A stretch of 64,000 nucleotides of DNA, taken from contig NC_057788.1 in assembly GCF_014905175.1 (NCBI RefSeq), positions 25,514,154 to 25,578,153 of the forward strand, read 5' to 3'. Shown piece by piece: positions 24,901 through 36,914 of the stretch (its first letter is position 1; every line of letters starts with the position of its first letter). Below the pieces are notes generated by a model. It did no database searches. It saw nothing but the letters and a program-made list of their open reading frames with translations, and had not been told where the DNA came from. Made by a program: the position numbers and the translations under genes. Origin of the DNA: Aphidius gifuensis (Eukaryota; Arthropoda; Insecta; Hymenoptera; Braconidae).

Positions 24901-27900
24901 AAATCAATAAAAAAAAAAGCTTTCAATAAAAACACTATTCATGTTATAAAATAAAAATACATATGAATATATTTTTATTTATTATTTCGTAAAAAAAAAA
25001 AAAACTGTATAAATATAAAATTTAGAAACATCAAATAAAAAAATATATATAAAATATTTTTGAAACAAATTAGATAATTTTTATTTGAAAAAAATAATAC
25101 TATTTGAATTAATAGGAAATTTTTTAATTAATTTTACTGATTAGGCTTTTAATCAAATGAAAAAAAAAAAAAGTATTTGTAATTCTTAATAATTTATTTT
25201 TATAATAACTTGGGGAATAAAAAAAAATTAATGATGACTCACCATTGATTTCTTGAAAGGCAAACCTATAGATAATGACCCAGAAATTGTATAAAAATGC
25301 AAGTGATACAACCATCGACCAATAGTAACAAAGACGTCCCGCGGGATCGAAGACGAACGACCAATTGGGGGCTCCAGTGCGAAAGCCCCGTGTTCCCATC
25401 TGTCCAGGATATCCTCGACTTCCACGTTGTTGTTGTTGTTGTGCTGCTGTGTACCTCCTTTAAACCCCAATCAAGTAAAATAAATAATAATTAAAATAAA
25501 TTGATTAAACTATATAGAAAAGTATAAAGTAAATGGAAAAAAAAAAATTTATAATATAAACATATTGACATTGATTAAAATTTTGCTGAATATACTCGTT
25601 GATTTTTTTTTTCATAGAATAATATTTTAATTTTAATTTATATACTATGTAGTTAGTAAAAGTAAATATTTAAAATAAAAATAAATAACGTTAAAAATTA
25701 TTTATCAAGATAAAATAAATATAAAATAATAAAATTTTGTATAAAACTAAAATACAAGTTTGTAAATTTATAAATTGAATTATAGTTCAACTCACGTCTC
25801 AGTACCGTTGCAGCTGGTATTGCCATTTAGATGATTAGTTGATGCTAAACTACGTAAATGTGATGTTTCTCTTGATGAACTCAAACTCACAACATTTGGA
25901 AATTTTAATTTACCCTTTAATTGATCTTTTTTTTGTGGTTTTCTACTTAAATCAAGTTCACTTGCACCACGATTAACATAAGCTGCATTGAGTGAGTCTC
26001 TGGACGATCCAAAATATCTCTGTGAAACAGAATAAATCTACGCAAGTTAAATACACAATTTACATTAAACTAAAAAATAAAAATGAAATACATGACAAAA
26101 GTTATATAAATAAATTTTAAAAACTGTTGAAAAAAAAATTAAAAAAAAAAAAAAAAAATTAATAATGTAAAAAAGTTTTTCTTTATGATTCAAAAACTTT
26201 TAAGTAATAAAAATAATATTATATTTAAAAACATTATTATTTTATTTTTTTTTTTAACGTAAATGGAAAATGAAAATAAAAAAAAATTTTAAATAACCCC
26301 AAGATATTGAGAGAAAACATAATTTAAATAATTTACAAAATTAAAAATCTTGAATTTATGTTGACAACAAAAAATTTATAATAATATTTAAAAAGTTTTT
26401 AATTATTAATAATAATAAATTTATAAATTAAAGTACCTGTTGTTCAGGTTGTCGACTACGTTGATCTTGTCTTCCTTGTTGTTGATAATGATGATGTTGA
26501 TGATAATATCTTTGTCCAATTTTTTCATCATCATCAATTCGATTTTTTGTTTCACCAATTTTTCCATCATTTATTCGTCCAACTGTATTTAAACCTAGTG
26601 TATTAAAAATATTTTAAATATTATTCATTAACAATTTAATAAATATAATTTAATTATTTTTATCAATAATTTATATATATATATATATTTATTTACTCGA
26701 TAAATATTTGATCAAATATTTTATTTATTTATTTTTTTTATATGCGGTCCACTGGGTATATAACAAAAAGCCTTTGGGAATTTAAGTAATAAAAAAAATG
26801 GTTTAAAATAAATGATAAACTAAATTGGAGATAAATATTTTTTTTTTCAATTTTATATAAAGGATATAAAGGAAAAAAAATATATTCTACAATTGGCTAG
26901 TGTGTTAAATCGATCGATTTTTGGCATTTTGCCAGAGTATATTTGCAATATCATGCTGGATTTACCTATCGATAAAGTCAGAGAATTGTACTATTGGAAT
27001 TTAGCCAAGATATCGTAGTCATGTTAGCTTGGAACATTTTGATTCTGTCATCATTCATCAATGCTTAAATTATAGATTACATAGACTAATGATAACAGCA
27101 GAATAAATATTATTTTTTCAAACACAGGAAATTCAAATATTCATATATAATTAAATATTCAGTATCAAGTTTATTTATTTATTAACTTTTTTCTTATGCA
27201 AAAAAAAAAAAAAGGACCTGGAAAATTATATTATTATTTTTTAAGACATTTTATATAATGTAAAATTTAATTTTTATTATAAAAAAAAAAAAGTAATTTA
27301 AATTTTAATCAAGCAGAATTTAGTGTTTAGTTTTGTCTTTAATTATCATGGAAATTTCAAGTACTATCTAATTTTGATGAATTCCAGTATAACAAGCGTT
27401 GTTAATTTGTTGAAGTGAATATACATGTACGTGTTGCTAGCAATTTTAAGTTATATGTATTTAACTGAATTTAAATATAGAGAGATAAAGACTACAGTAT
27501 AGAAAGATACACATTCTAGTGTAGTGAGATAAAATAATTGTTTTCTATTTCACTTGTGTCTTGTCACTTTTATATGTACATGTATATGTATGGATAGACG
27601 AATGCAAAGACGTTTAATTAAATCAGTCTGTGACGTGAATTCGCACTAATGCGTTTGGTTATAAAAAAAAAAAAATTTTAAATTAAATTACATCCTGTTG
27701 GTAACGTTAGTTGTCATTTGGTAACTAGATTAACCTACATGTATATTTTTACTCATTGTTTTTTATAAATTGGAGAATTAATTTTTAATCTGATTCATTT
27801 ATTTTCAATAGTCAAGAGAAAAATAATTATTAAAAATTCAGATAATAAATAGAAATAGTTTTGTAAATTTTATCAAGTTTTAAAACCGATAAACTATTGG

Positions 27901-29129
27901 CAAACTTTCATATAATGTTTCATCAAATTCCAATGAAATGTTCATCAAATTACCTCAAAATTCCTAAACTACATGAAAAATAAAACTTAATTAATTAAAA
28001 AAAAAATACTCTAATAAATGTTTTTATTTTTGCTACACTAAATTCAATTAAATGTGCTCATTAAAACCTGACAAATTATTCACGGTAATATAACTACCCC
28101 AAAATATATATAAAATAAAAACTAATCTAATATAAAACTTGAAAATTATATTACATAAAAATAATGTAATTTGTTGAATTAAAATATTTAAAAAAAATAA
28201 ATAAAAATAAATAAATTTTGTTGTAAAAATTAAATTACATCGTGTTAAATTTATTTAAAAAATTTTATAGTTTATATAAATTTTTTTAAAATCCTGACAA
28301 CATTAAAAATACAAAAAAAATTTAATTAAATATCCTTGCCACAGTATATATAGTTTTAAAATGAATCTAAAATCCTTCAAAAGAAGTCATAAAATTTGTT
28401 ATTACTGAAATAAAATAGAATAGCTTTTAGAATAATCAGACAACAGTGAAAAAATAAAAAAGCAAAATATAAAAAAGACCATAAAAACCATAAAAATAAT
28501 AATAATAAAATAATGTAAAATAATAATATAATAAAATAGGATAAAAATAAAAAAATTAAATAATAAATCATCTCACCAGCACCACCAAAATTTGTTCGTA
28601 CAGCTGATGAAGTAATATTTCCACCAATTCCACTAGTATGTCCTGATGGTGCTGATGTTGCAATACTGTAAAGTGTCTGACCACTATCATATTTATTACC
28701 AGAATAGTGACAAGGTGTTGTTGGTGTTATTGCACCACTACAACCACCACCACCCCCAATCCCACCAACCACCGATATTTCATCTAATTCATGACCACTA
28801 TCATATTGTTGCCATAGTCTTGTTGCACTTGTACTTGGTCCACTACCACCACAATTATCACGTCCACGTGTACCACCACCACCACCACCCCCAGATGTAC
28901 TGCGGCCCCTCAGCGACTGCACGAGCCGCTTGGCCCCCGAAGACATTCCACGTATGTAATCCAGCCTTACAACTGTTGTTGCCGCAGCCGCTGCCGCCGC
29001 CGACGCAGCCGCAGCCGCCACCGCGTTACTCCAATTTTTATTATTATTTAATATTATATTATAATTATTATATATTATTTTTATATCAATTAAATCTATA
29101 TTATCAATATATTCAATTCGATAACCCAT
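15914..29129 (-). CDS. Cngl: Cyclic nucleotide-gated channel, Cngl type
   Basis: Thirteen coding exons: 29129-28577, 26594-26437, 26019-25796, 25457-25243, 24839-24584, 23989-23735, 23594-23464, 20256-20116, 19771-19619, 19282-19145, 16890-16723, 16642-16274 and 16188-15914. All junctions close in phase and give 1011 residues. The N-terminal 385 or so residues are low complexity (polyAla, polyGly, His/Gln). S1-S4 follow (FDPAGRLCYYWSMVVS; FCLDYFSDLLYVVD; ILRSFRLVKIYRFW), then the pore TTIGDLPRP with Asp at the filter acid position, the C-linker, and the cyclic-nucleotide-binding domain (GKEMYIVNRG, SYFGEISILN, GNRRTA with the ligand-contacting Arg-Thr). The tail ends in a coiled coil (EIKRLRERLMGLESEN). 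It forms cation channels opened by cAMP/cGMP in neurons and sensory cells. The start at 29129 is uncertain because the first 36 codons look like ordinary AT-rich DNA. Confidence 0.93.
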
Positions 29130-32100
29130 TCATTTCATCTTAATAAAGATGAATATTTTTTTTAGATCTTCATTTATGCGAACATGTCCAATTTGTCAAT
29201 GGACAATACGCTTAACAGATGTCACCGAAGCCAAAATTTTTTTGACATTTTAATATCCTTTTATATATTTATGGTGTTGGCTAGTTTTTTTATTTTTTTA
29301 TTATTACTATATATTGTTTTGTCTTTATATTTTTTTTTTGTCACCTTCTTTGCGTAAAACTATATATGATCACTTAAAAACATGGTTGAGCAACAAGTGT
29401 CCCTGATGTACCAGACGACTCATTTTCCATGCGTCGCAATGCAGAGTTCAAGATTTTCTTGTCAATTCAAACGATCATCTGGGAAAATATGAAAAAATAA
29501 AAAAAATAATAATAACAACGTAAAAAAATAAATAAATAAAAATTCAATATTCAAAAAAGACATGCATAAAATACGAGACTTTGAAAAAAATAAAAAACCA
29601 ACAAACAACTTGAAAAAATTATAAAAGTATTTTTTTTTTTTTTAACTCATTCCATTAGCTACAATATTAGCATAAAAAAAAGTATATTTTTGTATTAAAT
29701 ATTTATAATTTAAATAATTAAAATCATGATAAAAATTTGAGATATAAAAAAAAAAATAAATAAATAAAAGTTTATATTCATTCATCAGTTTATTTTTTGA
29801 TCAAAGTAAAATATTTTATTTAAAAAATACATACACATACACACAAGGAATTCGAGTTTTTTTTTATAAAAAATAATTTTTTTATATTTATATAATATTT
29901 TATCAAACGAAAATAAATGTATGGGGTGTCGGTTGAATGTTGAAAATTCACGCACTAAGTATATATGTTGTATATAAAAATAAAAACTTTAAATTTTAAA
30001 ACGATAAATGAGAGTAAAATAGAGACAGAAAAATAATGTAAGAGAGAGAAAGAAAATTAGTTTCTCTCTATACACTCTCGTTACCATGACAACGAAAACG
30101 ACGTCCCGGTCCGAATACATCCCCCAGCGCCCATCTCGCCTGTCGTGTTCCATACTTTTTAACTTTGATATCCACTCTAACCCCCTGCCAGTTTCTATCC
30201 ATTTTAAGCTTCAATTGAGCTTCAACCCTTTTCTCTATACGCCACTCATTCTCTTTCCTCTATATACATTCATTCATTCATTCATTAAACAAAAAAAAAA
30301 AAAAAAAAACTAATAAATCAAATGACAAAAAATAAACAACAAATTATTTAATAAAAAAAAAATAAATCACAATGCAAGACATTTTATCCTTTTATAAAAA
30401 AGATGAAAAAAATATACATATATGTACACTTGCTTTGACTCTATTTTTTTTATATAGTTGACAGTTAAATAAGGTCAAGTTTTTGAGCAATAATTAAGTC
30501 ACTAATTAAACATGAATTTAATGATGTTTATATATTTTTTTGAATTTTGTTTGATACTATTGTTCAATTGTGTATCGTTAAATTTGATGATTAGTTAAAA
30601 TAATTTGTTAGAAAATTATTTTTATCTCAAATAAATTTAATAAATTAGGGGAATAATGTGATTGATAGGTGGGGGATGAAAATACACGTGGTAATTTAAT
30701 ATACAGGTTCAAATTTATATACGTATACATGAAAAAATATAAATTACTTTTTGAAAAAAAGCAAAAAATAATAATAGAAATATAAAAGTAGGTGGACACA
30801 AAAGTTTCTATTCTTCATTTGACAAGTAGAAAAGATATGAAAACGACGTCAATGCGGTTTTATTATTATATGATTATAATTTATTTTGCCAATTTTGTTA
30901 TTTTTTTTTGTATACAATCATTTATTTATTTTATATATTTTTTTATTCATCATCTTATTTATATCTCTTTTAATCTATATTATATTTTTTTTTACACTCG
31001 TATTACGTTTTCTTCTGTGAGTGACGCCTGGCACACTTTTCGTATTTTTTTTATTTTTTTTTTTTTATATATATATATGTAAGAAAAAGGGAGGAAAAAG
31101 TGAGAGATCAGTCTGATTCCAGTGAGGGAGAAAACACGAGAATCAATCGATAAACAATTCGTCTTCGTTGATCAGTCAACCCCCATTAAAAATAATAATA
31201 ATATATAAAAAATAAATAATAAATAATAATATTAATAATTTAAATTAATTTAATAAATCATAATTATCATTATAAAAACACAAAATTTTACTGTGGCTGA
31301 CTCAATACTTATTTTACTACTTGAGAAATAGAATAACACACTGACTCACCTCAGCATGTTTATGATGATTTATTATGAATTATTTTATTTAAATTCCATT
31401 TGTTTAAAGATGCTGATTAATAGTGAATAATCATCATTAAAATTTCTTCTTAATTATTAAGTTTATATATAAAATATATAATTAAAATTCAAAGAATGTC
31501 ATTAGTTCACGCGCATTGCGTCCGCCATGGTTACGTCGTGTCTTTTTTTTTTTTTAATTTTATTTAAATAATTTTAATTTTAGACAAACTTTTTTCATCA
31601 TCTTCATACACCAACTACACTCTTCATCCATTTGATTTTTTTTTTTATTTTAAATAACATCCTTTCTTCATCATTTAACTGAATAAAATAAAAATAAAAA
31701 TTTTCTTTATTTTTTTTTTCAAGTTTAAAAGTTAAATGTTTTTAAGAAAATTATTATTTAAATTTTATTTAAATAATAGTTATAATAATAATAATAGTAC
31801 GATAGATGGCGTCACGTAAGATCCTGTTTTTTTTTTTACTCCAAAAATATTATATCTTATTGGGATTTACTTCGAGCATTGACCTACAGAAGATGACACT
31901 CTTTTCGACGCACCAAATATATTTATTTATTTTTTTTTCTTTTTAATATTTGTATATTAAAAAATATATATATTTTTTTTTTCCCGGGTAAAAATTTATC
32001 ACTGACACTTGAAACCACCAATTATAAAAAAAAGTATAGCATATCACAATTATAAATTATAAGAAGTGAAAAAAAAAAAAAAATTCATCAAAAGTCACTT

Positions 32101-32247
32101 GAAAAATAATTTAAAAAATGAAAAAATTAAAATAGTGTATTTCATTTTAATGAATCATAAAAATAATAATAATAGAATAAATAATGATGGTGATGATGAA
32201 GATGATGATTATGAAGATGATATTTAAAATATTATTTAACCACGACT
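29130..32247. other. 5' flank of the channel gene
   Basis: Likely 5' leader and promoter region. A less AT-rich patch at about 29375-29480 reads, on the minus strand, as a possible 5' exon: acceptor ttttcccag, then an ATG opening MENESS, then a GTACAT donor. Its phase would fit an acceptor at 28978. A C-rich, pyrimidine-biased patch lies at 30060-30260, followed by TCAT repeats. The rest is featureless. Confidence 0.35.
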
Positions 32248-32505
32248 TTATGAGGCGGCTATGGCGGCGGCTTGAACCTCACTGTTTAACTCATCCCCAT
32301 GATTGTTCTTGTTTCCCCTGATATACCGACAAGAGCAAAGTCGTAACACAAGTTTGTGAATATTCTTCAGCGCAGGATCAAAAATACAACATGGGTACAA
32401 AAATGCAGCATCAACAGAGCGCAGGACTGCGCCACCGGCCGGCATCTTCTTCATCATTTTCAATATTATCTCAACACATACACTAGCCAACCACCCCATA
32501 ACCAC
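32248..32505 (-). CDS. Unrecognised small ORF, 65-85 residues
   Basis: An open frame on the minus strand ends at 32248. Possible starts are at 32505 and at downstream in-frame ATGs, the last opening MPAGGAVLRSVDAAF. Base composition is clearly less AT-rich than the surroundings, with GCG/GCC/GGC codons, which suggests constraint. The chain has a Cys-containing hydrophobic stretch (FLYPCCIF), a basic helix-like stretch (KNIHKLVLRLCSCRY) and an Ala-rich end. It could be a small gene, a terminal exon of an upstream minus-strand gene, or an upstream ORF in the leader of the channel gene. I do not recognise a family. Confidence 0.3.
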   Translation of the reverse strand: MVMGWLASVCVEIILKMMKKMPAGGAVLRSVDAAFLYPCCIFDPALKNIHKLVLRLCSCRYIRGNKNNHGDELNSEVQAAAIAAS

Positions 32506-34870
32506 CCTGCGTTATACAATTTTTCAAACCACCCACAATTATTTTATTTTTTTCTATGCATGTTACATCAAAAAGTTTTTTCAACTTTATTGTTTACTTG
32601 TCACAAGCATGAACAAATGTAACATCATTATATCAAATAATATTTTTAAATTTATACTTGTTAATTTGATTTGCAATATAAATAATATATTTGTATAACA
32701 TAAAATATTTATTTTAGTTTTAATCTTCAACCCTTTTAAATATAAATAATTTATTTTGCTATATTTATTACCATAAATTATTATTTATCTAAAGAAAACT
32801 TAAAAAAAAAATACAAAATAAAGTTTCGAGAAATGCAGAAGACACTGCGTCATTCTGCAGCATGTGATGCAGTTTTTTATTTTATTAATTTTTTATATTT
32901 ATTATTATAAAATAAATATAAGAATAATGTATAAATTAAAAAAAGATAAATATATAATTATATACAAGTATGAATAATTAGAATTAAATATTGATGAAAA
33001 TATATAGATGGTTAATTTATCGATGCAGTTTGAGAATTGAGATAAAGTTTTGCATGTGTGTATGTATATGATGATGGTATGATATGGATGATAGTATAGG
33101 AGATTTGATGATCAAAGGCAAGGTGATTAATAATTTAATGGGTGGTCTATGGTTGTTGAGGGATATCTTGTATATACTATGTTCAATGTTAATGTGTGTA
33201 GTGCAGCGTGTTTATGCAGAACAGATGAGATCGATTAGTCATTACCTTGGTGATTAATATAGCAATTTATTATTAAATTTATTGGATCGTATTTATTTTT
33301 ATTTAATTAATTCATTTTTTACTATCGTATTTTATTTATATTTAAAATTATTAAATATTGTAAAATATACATATTTGTATTTTAATTTATTATGTTAATA
33401 TTTTTTACACGCGACTAATCAATTTACTAATTTAATTAATTAATTTATAATATCATATATGAATTAATTAATATTTAATTAATTTTTTTTTTTTCATTCA
33501 ATAAAATTGTAAAATTTACCATGCAATGAAATATTTCTATTTTATCCCGTGAAATGTAAAAATAAGAATTGGTTTTGTTAAATTATTCGAAAAAGTATTT
33601 TTGATAAAAATGCAAAAACCCGGAGGCATGTGATAAGAAGCTAAGCTGACTCGTTTCATTTCTTCTTTTCCAACTACTATTTATTTTATTTTTTCATTCC
33701 AATAAGTCCGCATTTTTCTACTTTTCGATTTTTTTTTTTTTTATTTTCTTTTTTTAGCTCCAAGGATTTATATATATATTTTTTATACTGAAAACACCTA
33801 AGGCTCATTTTCACCAACCGTTGAAAAAGTCTTTGAGCTGAGCTCAGCTTCTTCTTTTTTCAGTCACCGAACTTTTTTAAAAATTTTTTTTATCCATTTA
33901 AAATATTCATTTCTAACAGCTAACACAAATTTTAAATTTACATTCGCGATAATATTATTATTAAATGACAAATAATGAATATATTTTATTTTTGAATAAA
34001 AAAAAATCAAGTTTATAAAATTTAATTGGATTCAAATTTGATGAGCAATAAATTTAACTTTAGTATCTGGGGAGAATCGATAATTAATTATCTGGAAATT
34101 TATAGTGAAGAAAGACAAACTGAAAGATTAAAATTTGTTGCCAGGATTATAAGGAAAATATGAATTTCCCAAGGTACCAGAACGTAAAAAAAAAAAAAAT
34201 CTTGGTAACAAGTTTGTCTTCTATTGAAAATTAAAAATTCATGATTTTTCGTTGAGTAATATTCGGACGAACGTAAAAATCAATAATTGTTATGTTGATA
34301 AATGTAATTTAAATACATATATTAATTATCAATTATTTATCGCATTTATAATTGGCGAGTCATTAATAGAAAATTATGATTGCTTTGTAACAATACGAAT
34401 TTTAAATTGAAATAAAAAATATGAAAATATATTTAGTGCTTGCGTATGCTCAGCTGAATTGAATAAAAAAATTAATAAATAAAATAAATATCAACAGTTC
34501 TCATTCCATATGTACTATATAAAAATAAATAATAAAAAACAACAATGATTTGTGATCGTGCATATTAATTTACTTTTCATTTGTTATATCAATCCCGGTA
34601 AAAAAATAATTGGTATACCTATGATTCCCGATATATATACTTAGGTAATATAAAAAAAAAAAAATAATATAAATTCAATTCAGATATTGCGCTTGAGGCT
34701 GCAAATGCACAATTAAAAATTTTTAAAACGAAATAAAAAGACCGTTATAATTAAAAACTTTTAAATAATTAAAAAATAAGTCGAATAGAAAAAAAAAAAA
34801 AAACCCAACATTTACTTGTACTTCAATTAGGAGGTAATTTAAATTATGAACGAAACGCACATTGACCGAG
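32506..34870. other. AT-rich intergenic DNA
   Basis: About 2.4 kb without a supported gene. A short G/C-containing stretch near 33600-33670 and another near 33800-33860 (aaaacacctaaggctc onwards) stand out weakly. Nothing else was seen. Confidence 0.5.
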
Positions 34871-34904
34871 ATAGATTTTAATAAATACTCTTTTTTCAGA
34901 GAGT

Positions 34905-35694
34905 ACTCACCATCGCAGCGAATTGTGAAATATATTATCTGGAATCTGGACTTTTTTCCAATGATTTAGCAAGCAATATAGACAGGATCAAAAAATATTC
35001 ACACACGCTCACATTCACTTTTACACACACTTTTGCACTGACTGAAAAAATATAAAACGAAAGAAGAAATTAATTCGCGTATTATTAGAATAATTTGAAA
35101 ATAAAAAATAAAAAAAAAAAAAACACTGACATAAATGCATGTATCAGATATACGGTTTACTGAGTTTCATCAAAAAAGATAACTTTCCAAGTAGCTGATT
35201 AAATGAACATCCAGCAGTTGCTCCTTGGGTCAATTACTTCAATTAATGATTTTGAGTTGTCATACGTTTTTGTCAGGCTCGAGGCTGTACCATTAAACTT
35301 TTGAAGCTAGCTAACTCGATCAAATTTTACACAAAAAAATGTGAGAGTATCGGCTGGCAATGTTGTTGATCTAAGCTTCGGTACCATGACGCCTCAATTG
35401 TTTGAGTCTTGAGTTTTTTGTACGTTAATTTTCTGAAGAGATTGAAGTTCAATGAATGTTGACAAGCTGAGACGCAGCAGTAGAATGACAATTTTGAAAT
35501 GTCCCACCATATATTTACATGGCAAGTTGAATTCCCACTTCACGGTTGTTGATCAATCCAAAATTTTTTTCTCCATTCGTTGCTTAACGGCGCAGCTGTA
35601 TCCCTGCTGTGGCTGAAGCGTGACGAGTTTGTGTGATGTAATATTGTCATATTGAAGAGCGATGTGAACAGCATGACGTTGAAAGAGTTAAAAA
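34905..35694 (-). other. Putative spliced transcript, left unit of palindrome
   Basis: Reading leftwards from the TATA box at 35725-35718, a transcript would start near 35694. It contains a 44-codon frame from 35674 to 35540 (starts MLFTSLFNMTILHH) and a second frame 35510-35394 opening MVGHFKIVILLLRLSLS. It then reaches an acceptor-like ttttttcag near 35045 and a donor GATG|GTGAGTACT at about 34905. The right-hand unit shows the same arrangement. Whether it is noncoding, encodes a micropeptide or provides 5' exons for a gene further left is unknown. Confidence 0.35.
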
Positions 35695-35717
35695 AAAATT
35701 CGACGCTGGGGGCCCGG

Positions 35718-35725
35718 TATTTATA
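35718..35725 (-). promoter_or_regulatory. TATA box, leftward unit
   Basis: TATAAATA on the minus strand inside the left arm, followed about 30 bp downstream by a T-rich stretch and aactctttcaacgtc. It is identical in placement to the box in the right arm. Confidence 0.6.
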
Positions 35726-36018
35726 CCTTTTCTGAAATAAGCAGCGCACCAATCATGTCACGTCAATTTCCTCTTGATCGTAAAAAATATATAAACAATA
35801 TAAAACATATTTTTACAAACTCTGTAACAATAAAGCAAAACTAAAGGTAGAGATATACTAATTTTTTTTTCACAAACTTTGTTTGAATCCTTTTTTGTTA
35901 ATTATTATATTGTAATAGTCACAGAGTTTGTAAAAATGTTTTATATTGTTTATACATTTTTTACGATCAAGAGGAAATTGACGTGACATGATTGGTGCGC
36001 TGCTTATTTCAGAAAAAG

Positions 36019-36026
36019 TATAAATA
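36019..36026 (+). promoter_or_regulatory. TATA box, rightward unit
   Basis: TATAAATA in the right arm, in the context gtataaataccgggcccc. A start site would be expected near 36050. The two boxes are about 290 bp apart and point away from each other. Confidence 0.6.
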
Positions 36027-36049
36027 CCGGGCCCCCAGCGTCGAATTTT

Positions 36050-36863
36050 TTTTTAACTCTTTCAACGTCATGCTGTTCACATCGCTCTTCAATATGACAA
36101 TATTACATCACACAAACTCGTCACGCTTCAGCCACAGCAGGGATACAGCTGCGCCGTCCCATGTGCAAAAGGATTAAACAGCGAATGGAGAAAAAAATTT
36201 TGGATTGATCAACAACCGTGAAGTGGGAATTCAACTTGCCATGTAAATATATGGTGGGACATTTCAAAATTGTCATTCTACTGCTGCGTCTCAGCTTGTC
36301 AACATTCATTCAACTTCATTGGCTTCACTCACTCCAAATTTATATGAGCCTGGCTATCAAGGATTTCGCTTGATTGGCTTTGCATCAGCATTCACAATTA
36401 ACGCAAGATATAACTCAAAGTTCACTCAAGTTTCTGCCAGAGTCAAACAGCTATCACTACTGATCCAAATTGGCACGATTAGTGGCATCAAATGATGATT
36501 GGGATTAAGATATCAAGCTGTTGAGTCTCATTGTTTACCAAATGGCTTTAATGTACCCGTCTATTCCGGTCGTATTGTGCAGTCCAGTCTTTTCCTGTTG
36601 AATCTATGCAAATACGTGAGTCTTTTTCCTTTTCTTGATTGCTTATATTATTATTATTATTACTTCCATTATTTAAATCATGTTTATAAAATTAATTATT
36701 TTTTATTTTTTCTTTGCTTTATTTTTTATTTAGTTGTCAGTTAAAAAGTGTCTCAATATTAGATTCTGTTCATAAAATCCTGCTTGTAAAATCATTGAAA
36801 GAAATCGCCCGAAAACATTTGGAAATCCTGTCTATATAATTTGCTGAGTCATTGCTGTGAAGG
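36050..36863 (+). other. Putative spliced transcript, right unit of palindrome
   Basis: From the TATA box at 36019 the unit contains a 35-codon frame at 36070-36177 (same first 29 residues as the left unit) and a frame at 36251-36373 opening MVGHFKIVILLLRLSLS. A donor-like ATAC|GTGAGTCTT lies near 36615, then an acceptor tttatttag near 36734, and an exon ending GAAG|GTGAGTACC at about 36863. The last exon shares cctgtctatat...tgct...tcattg with the left unit. No known protein was recognised. Confidence 0.35.
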
Positions 36864-36914
36864 TGAGTACCCTCTGAAAAAAAGAGTACCAATTAAAATC
36901 TACTCCGAAAATCA

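Larger units (their letters stand above)
35446..36314. repeat. Near-perfect palindrome, about 385-bp arms
   Basis: Left arm about 35446-35829 and right arm about 35921-36314 are inverted copies that differ by only a few substitutions, a 2-base indel and one block of about 16 bases near 36157-36173 (cccatgtgcaaaagga) present only on the right. The spacer is about 90 bp. The arms hold the TATA boxes and the first predicted exons of the two outward units. Outside the arms similarity drops to patches. Near-identity of the arms implies recent duplication or ongoing gene conversion. Confidence 0.93.

Noticed and set aside
28646..29143. 165-codon plus-strand frame
   Set aside because: It is the His/Leu-rich shadow of the channel's low-complexity first exon on the opposite strand.
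30086..30313. Plus-strand frame in a C-rich patch
   Set aside because: The frame ends in a Lys run from poly-A, and nothing resembles a protein family. The patch is noted only as compositionally unusual.
35992..36177. 61-codon frame beginning MVRCLFQKK across the palindrome arm
   Set aside because: Its first third covers the TATA box and upstream promoter, so only the part from MLFTSLFN could be in the transcript.
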